This document shows, in pieces, positions 58,176 through 64,000 of a stretch of 64,000 bases of DNA. Numbering within the stretch: the first letter of the stretch is position 1; every line of letters begins with the position of its first letter. The notes below the pieces were generated by a model. It worked only from the letters and a program-made list of their open reading frames with translations. It ran no database searches and was not told where the DNA came from. Source of the stretch: Nephrocerus scutellatus (Eukaryota > Arthropoda > Insecta > Diptera > Pipunculidae); the NCBI GenBank assembly GCA_947095585.1, contig OX352763.1, positions 18,649,462-18,713,461 on the forward strand. Direction: 5' to 3'. The translations under genes were made by a program, and so were the position numbers.

Positions 58176-58569
58176 AGATGTTCAAACCCCTTTCTTCAGA
58201 AATCCTACTGAAGAGGCACCGTGGTGGGGGCCGAAAGCGCTCTAGGCTAACTTTTCTAATCCTATACGGGTTCCAGCTTGCCAAACTCTCGCGTGGTATA
58301 GCTTCGTCATCCTCCCTGGTTGATAGGTTTCTTGGGGTGTGTTTTTATCTTTATATTTATTATTTTTATTATTATGTAGGGCAGCTCGAGAAGCTATCCT
58401 ATAACATCTTAAGTGAAACGTATCCCGCAAAAGTGGTAGGATTAATTACTGGTGGCACGTTATGTCAAAGTGCATTCTGAGAAAAAAGACATGCCTGGAA
58501 TTTATTAGGGTTAAAGTCCACCCTATTAGATCTCCCCAAATCAATGACTTGAATGTTTGACAAAATAGC
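58176..58569. other. spacer, nothing recognised
   Basis: A 100-codon plus-strand frame (58178-58480) shows no motif. Possibly further degenerate LINE sequence. Confidence 0.35.
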
Positions 58570-59100
58570 CGTATTCATTAATTCACGAGAATCAATCAAG
58601 CGAGAATTGCATTATTTTTGACTGACAAGCTCAATGAAAGCAGGTAGCGTTGTATCATCAGCAAATGAATGGATATCACAGGTTGTATAAGACAACAGGT
58701 CATTGAGATATATCAAGAAGAGCGTAGGCGACAAGGATGATCCTTGTGGCACGCCAACATTGATACCATGTGATGCTGAAGAGATAATGGTAGAGATAAT
58801 ACAACTTTTATTTTACAGTTTTCGAAATAACCATCATTCCATGCAATGAGAAGTGTGTAAGTTGAACGAAGAAATTATATTGATAAGACAGTCATACCAC
58901 ATACCCTTTCAAAGCCTTTGAAATATCCAAGGATCGAGTACAAAAATAAGTCATGCTCGTCATGAGTTCGCGATTTTTACGAAATCCATAATGCACATCG
59001 GATAAGAGAGCATTCGAATCTAGATAGCTTATTAGTTTGAAATTAGCGATAGATTCTTTTACCTTCAATAGAAACGATACTAAGCAAAGGGGCAAAAAGA
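58570..59100 (-). mobile_element. CR1-like LINE fragment (reverse transcriptase)
   Basis: Minus strand. IANFKLISYLDSNALLSDVH with YGFRKNRELMTSMTYFCTRS and LDISKALKG (59095-58892) is the palm entry. After a break come GINVGVPQGSSLSPTLFLIY, LNDLLSYTTCDIHSFADDTT (58800-58625), with an intact FADD box. The order and spacing fit a CR1-like element; the C-terminus is absent. Likely the same family as 16262 and perhaps 7074 and 51405. Confidence 0.85.
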
Positions 59101-60774
59101 GAACATTTGCACAACAAATAAGGATATAAGGGACATTTTACTGTCCTGTATTTGATAAATAATCTCAAAGGATCTACTGTAAACGTAGGCATGCGTGAAG
59201 TTAGTTGCGGATTGTTTTACTGCTTCTTTCGTGTGATTTGAAGCCACTGGCATTTTTTACATGTCAACATAGGATTGGGATGTTGTACTCAACGCAAAGC
59301 TAGGGTTAAAAGCGACTCCTTCAATGAAATAGAGAGAGAGAGAGAGAAAAAAAAGAAGAGGATCGCATAAATTACTCGTATTAACTATGGGATGGTACAG
59401 ACCAAAGCTAGTTTTTTAAAAGTAAATAATCCAATTTCCACAAATCTCTGACAAATAAAACACAAAACGATTTTGTTATCAAAACTCCAATCTTACGCAC
59501 ATGACTTTCAATTACCAAATTAATTAATTAGGTAAACAAACTAATCCACTGCACATGCAGGAATGAATAAATAAACCACAACACTCATTGTTATCATTCC
59601 CGATATAATATAATTCCCGTTTGCAGCGGCAACCCCAATTTAGAGCCATTGATGCGCAACGCGTGACTCAATAACAGATAGATTACAACCATCAGTTTAC
59701 CAATAAATATATAGAGTAGGCATCTAAGTACACCAGTACAGGATACTAAATCAGAATTAATCCAGAAAATTACAACCAATGCACATTGCACTCGCCCCTG
59801 TGTATCGCTGGTGTAGCGTTAAGCACACTCAACTCATGTTCTACTCTGATTAAATTAACATAACTGTACGCATTTGTGGTTTTTAAAATTGAAACAAAAC
59901 GCGAACCACTTAATGAGTTGAGTTTGAAATATCGATTTAGATTTGGATAGAATTGCTGCTGCCAGCATGAGTTCTCGTACGTTGGCATATGTGTTCATGG
60001 CAGGTTTAGAGATGCAATTTACGGCAAACGAACCTTTGATGCACGGCGACCCAATCAGTTTATGCCAAATTTCATGAACCACTGAGCCGATTTTTGGTAT
60101 TTGGTTTTGTTATCGGAAGATTAATATTTTCCATTAGCACATTCATATATACACTGAGGATGACATCTAATAATGCGATTTTTGACTTTCAAGTAGATAA
60201 AGGCAAATTATACCCCTTAAGTTGTTTCGATGGTTTTATGAGTTTAACAATAACCTAACCAGTTCTACATATGACATTCATTAAAAGTTGATAAAATGCA
60301 TATACAGGTAGATGCAGCCTCAGCCAAAATAGCGGGAATAACATGGAGATTGTGAAAATGTTTAGGTGCCATTTGCAGATGTCCAATACGACGAATCGTA
60401 GAAAAACCTTAAAGAAAACAATTTCTATTCGATCGGCTATTATCCTATCTTAAGAGAGCTTCTATTCTCGTTCTAATAAAGCATCTTTACAAAAAACCCA
60501 AGAAGTATCGGAATAAGGGATCCATCTTAACAATTTTCTTATACAACGTACGCTAATTTTTACAGCTTTACATTTTATAAGGCTGTATAGGTTGACATGC
60601 AGTGGCTCCACACGGTGCGCATTATTTACACAGTATGTGGGACAAAATCTATCCCCAGGTCGACGGATGGCTTGTTTAGATAGATGAGTAAGTGAGTCCT
60701 AAGAAACATGAAGTGCCGCGAATCGACGACAGATTTTCAAAGTAAATTTTGATAAATAGCGTTATTTAATTAAT
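59101..60774. other. no gene recognised; AG microsatellite at 59331-59347
   Basis: AT-rich with short frames. GAATAAATAAA near 59563 is not linked to any gene. Confidence 0.45.
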
Positions 60775-61347
60775 TGGCCGTATCCGAGCATATTCCAGGC
60801 AGAAGTACATGCCATCGAAAGATGTGCTCACTTTAATCGGGAAAGAAACTACGTGAGGTAGGAGATAGCCATCATAACAGACAGCCAAACTGCGTTAAAA
60901 GCCTAGACTGGTGGAGGAGTGTAGGGCGAAGCTGAGCAGACTTGGCGAAGTAAACTAGGTACGCTTGATCTGGGTGCCAGGACACACTGGCTGGCAATAA
61001 AGTCCTAACAGGACACTGTAGACTGAAGGGGCACCTAAAGAATTTAAAACTTGCAGAGTATGGTAGCTGCAGGCTTTGTGGGGAAGCGGAGGAAACCCCG
61101 TGGCACCATCTCAATGAATGCGGAGCAACGATCTGTCAGAGGAGAGACCACATGGGAACTCACGCGATCTCGGAGTCTGTACTGAACCCACACCATATCA
61201 TTAAGTTCATAAGAGCCATTGGTATGGAGGGGGTGCTATAGAGATGGCCATGCACTGTCTCCATAGCACTAGTTAGGGGGGCGCAATAGATCCATATGGG
61301 TCGTAGTGCTATTGGTAAATATCCCTTTTTCATCATCATCATCATTA
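60775..61347 (+). mobile_element. LINE-F fragment: RNase H and C-terminus, CAT tail
   Basis: FQAEVHAIERCAHFNRERNY, IAIITDSQTALKA (RNase H core with the catalytic TDSQ), LIWVPGHTGW, then after a deletion LTGHCRLKGHLKNLKLAEYG, SCRLCGEAEETPWHHLNECG and HHIIKFIRAIGMEGVL. The 3' UTR ends in TTTTTCATCATCATCATCAT. RNase H plus the C-x2-C-x-E-x2-E-x-x-x-H...C finger fits an R1/I-type element. A different family from LINE-B and LINE-E by sequence. Confidence 0.85.
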
Positions 61348-62819
61348 TCGTTGTTTAAGGGTGAGTCTATTCACGATTTGCCAGAGTATACCGATAACAA
61401 AAGTCAAAAGTAGGTTGACAGCTCGGTTGGGCAGTTGACTTTTCAGTAAGTTCTTTCTAAGCACAATTTAAAACTAAAATGTATTTTGTATTTACCGATT
61501 AAAAAATATTTCCTATGGACAGGCAAGAAATCTGCCTTCAACAACCAACTAAGGCACGGCATTTTGGTTAATTAGTCATTTAATAAAGAAAATCCCCCAA
61601 AGAAATGACATCAAGGATGTTTATTGCTTTCTAATGTCACTTGACTTATTACCGTTGTTGTATCTTTTATCGTATCAGCATCCTCAAGGGGCGTTTCAAT
61701 TATGCAGAAAAACTAGTCACTCAGTCTTGCAATTGAGAAGTCTCGCGTGCAGTGCATTGCACAGCGCAGAACTGTAAGCTAAATGAAATTTCCATAGTTC
61801 GAGCCCAGGGGAAATTTGCGTTGTTNNNNNNNNNNNNNNNNNNNNNNNNNNNNNNNNNNNNNNNNNNNNNNNNNNNNNNNNNNNNNNNNNNNNNNNNNNN
61901 NNNNNNNNNNNNNNNNNNNNNNNNNNNNNNNNNNNNNNNNNNNNNNNNNNNNNNNNNNNNNNNNNNNNNNNNNNNNNNNNNNNNNNNNNNNNNNNNNNNN
62001 NNNNNNNNNNNNNNNNNNNNNNNNNAATTACTAAATCCTTAAACCCCAAACTATATTTACGGCTGTGTGGTCTTGGTGCTGTGCAACATCTTGCATGTCG
62101 TATTCTAATGCTTGGCTGGCTTAAATGATTTCCGTACATTTCCAGCCGAGTGGTTGCATGTCTTTGACAAAACAATATTCAATGGATTTGGCAAAACCGC
62201 AATAACGTTATCAACCCTGCGTGATGAATAATAATCCCATCAACATGACAAGCTAAATATGACAATCTCTTCTAATTGTGCGGTTTAAATTTTGGAATGT
62301 GAATTCAAAAGTACACTTCCAGCACTTTTGTCACAGGTTGATGCACCAGGTTTTCTTTTAACCCTATTACTGCTACGTAAACTACCACATAGATAACTTG
62401 AATCAATAACTTCATTGCACATTGATCTAATTTGATTTGAAAAATTGTTTTACTCAGAATCAAATCGTCTAAGATTGATTTTTAGAAGAACATAATCTAT
62501 TCTTAGAATACAAAGCAACTTTATCGTTTGGTGTAAAAAAGGACATTTATGAATGGGGAAGAAAAACCAAACTCACTGCCCGGTTGGAATAGGGTTAAAT
62601 AAGCTCTCGATGAGAAAGATACCAATTTCACGAACTGAGCCTGAGTTGTAACTTGGCACCGCCTAGATGGGTAACCGCATTAATTCTCTGTAGATATCTA
62701 TAACCATCAAAAAAACAACTATTTTAAAAGCTATTTCCTTAAACTATGCCGCTGTCCTAACAGACATTAGATTTTTTTTCAATTCTCATTTTCTTATAAG
62801 AGATCTTTCCAAAGCTGGG
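61348..62819. other. no gene recognised; contains assembly gap
   Basis: AT-rich on both sides of the gap. Confidence 0.45.
61826..62025. other. assembly gap (200 N)
   Basis: Exactly 200 unknown bases. The round number may be a placeholder, so distances across it are uncertain. Confidence 0.99.
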
Positions 62820-62900
62820 ATTCAACTCTTAGCAGCATTCGAGCTAAAAGTTTTGAGAAAGAGTGATATCGGAGACTATAGACACGAGATTAACAAGCTC
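62820..62900 (+). mobile_element. LINE-A scrap
   Basis: IQLLAAFELKVLRKSDIGDY and RHEINKL, compare LAAFERKVL.RI.GP in the other copies. Confidence 0.5.
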
Positions 62901-62984
62901 ACAACAATGTTGGGGTCGTACAAAAAACAAGTTTATTATGCTTTAGTGAACAGGATATATACCCCGGTAAATGAGTGGCGAGAC

Positions 62985-63178
62985 TTCTCGAGACCTCGGC
63001 CCTACGATCCGATTGGCTCCAAATTTTAATTAAAAAGTGTTGCCTCCGGAAACATACATATTTGTAAATTTTCAATAAAATCGGGCTTTGGGAAAGATTC
63101 CACGAAAAACAGGCAAACAAACAGACAGACGTGACATGGGCACGCGAAGTTAATATAAAGAAATTTAAAAAAAAAAAC
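62985..63178 (+). repeat. repeat family R3, copy 3
   Basis: CGATCCGATTGGCTCCAAAT, AAAGTGTTGCCTCCGGAAAC, AAATCGGGCTTTGGGAAAG and the end GGGCACGCGAAGTTAATATA match the other two copies in order; AAACAGACAGACGTGACATG precedes the end, as AAACAGACAGATCCAGG does at 27525. Confidence 0.7.
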
Positions 63179-64000
63179 CATACATCGCCTCACCCTGTCG
63201 ACCCACCTGTCTTACCAACACTATTCATCAGAGCAACCCCGGGAACTATGTGTTCGACACTGTAAGTCAATTGCCTTACAACGAAAATATTTCTCAGTTT
63301 TTATTTCAAAGTTTGAGTATCCCTGAAAGAAAGGCTTGAGAATCAATTATAGACAGATTTGAGAATTACTAAAACATATATAAGTTAGAAAATCATGGAA
63401 AGAAAAGTTAGAGAATTATTGAAAGAGTTGCTGCTATGATGGGGTATGCCTTTGTTAAATGTTTGTGAAGCACGTAATTAGTATACTGATGATATTTCAT
63501 TACAGTTTTAGAATCACCCTGTGAGTCAGTGGGTTAGGCAGTGATTGGCCAATTAGTATACTCGTATTAATAGGCATGTCGTGGCATATTAGGCATATTA
63601 TGAAAAATGGTGTCTAAATGGAACTTTAAGAAGAATGCGATTATTTTCCTTTTTAATTACCTTTAACAGGATATACAAAACTGCCACCACTGCAAATTTC
63701 TCGTACACTAGAAGAAAAACACCTTGATAAAATGTATATATTTCTTGAACAGCACCATCCATTTAATCAAACTCATTACAGAGAGACGAAAAAGTGTATA
63801 TAATATTTACATAAGTACCGGTAGCTTCATTCACAGCAGCACACTCTTGGAGAATAGGGCGAGAACAATTTCGTGACTAGATCCATTACATTGGCCTTAG
63901 CATATTCTAAGAGTAAGCTTTAGCCAATTAAGTTTATCTCTATTCCATTGTTCAATTCCTTGCACCCTGATATTGTTGCTTGTTTTCCTCAATGTATGTC
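63179..64000. other. no gene recognised
   Basis: AT-rich, short frames only. Confidence 0.45.

Noticed and set aside
61826..62025. Reading frames that cross the N run
   Set aside because: They consist of unknown bases.

Overview
This window looks like intron-bearing, AT-rich nuclear DNA of a higher (schizophoran) fly. The pointers are several non-LTR retrotransposon families, a tRNA-derived SINE, a DD41D 'rosa'-type mariner (a family described from tephritid fruit flies), short GT-AG introns, microsatellites, and a 200-base run of N that marks an assembly gap. A tephritid-like fly is my best guess; no species can be named. There are no operons, rRNA genes or functional tRNA genes. Most of the recognisable content is decayed transposons, mostly 5'-truncated or mosaic, so the region resembles heterochromatin or another repeat-rich compartment.

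Layout. 0-5 kb: a candidate host exon near the left edge, a LINE fragment (family called LINE-A here), an antisense SINE and a 1.6 kb RNase-H-bearing LINE on the minus strand. 7-16.6 kb: LINE-A, CR1-like and Jockey-like fragments and a minisatellite built on an 11-base unit. 16.6-22.4 kb: no recognisable gene. 22.7-25 kb: an LTR with its polypurine tract, a Jockey-like scrap, and an intact-looking mariner sitting inside a gutted copy of a duplicated gene block. 25.3-32.9 kb: LINE-A, other repeat families, a 1.7 kb Jockey-like LINE and a strand-switching LINE-A mosaic. 33.2-34.0 kb: copy 1 of a three-exon gene for a 98-residue arginine-rich, protamine-like protein. 36-41.7 kb: tandem repeats, an orphan minus-strand reading frame, a second and larger block of the minisatellite, a Tc1-like fragment and a LINE RNase H fragment. 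41.7-49 kb: two SINEs, the best-preserved LINE-A 3' half, copy 2 of the arginine-rich gene (carrying a small inverted-repeat transposon in intron 2) and a LINE-A endonuclease segment. 50.7-63.2 kb: more SINE, LINE-A, CR1-like and RNase-H LINE remnants and the assembly gap.

The two points that matter most are these. (1) The arginine-rich gene block is present three times: two copies with intact exons and splice sites, and one with the whole gene body missing. In each case a LINE-A copy lies upstream in head-to-head orientation. The copies act as empty sites for one another and so give exact insertion points for the mariner (TA duplication) and for the 270-base inverted-repeat element (7-base duplication). 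(2) The SINE and LINE-A appear to share their 3' end: a small stem-loop, then TGT-N-G-N-GCCAAATAT, then a trinucleotide tail. This suggests that LINE-A supplies the reverse transcriptase that moves the SINE.
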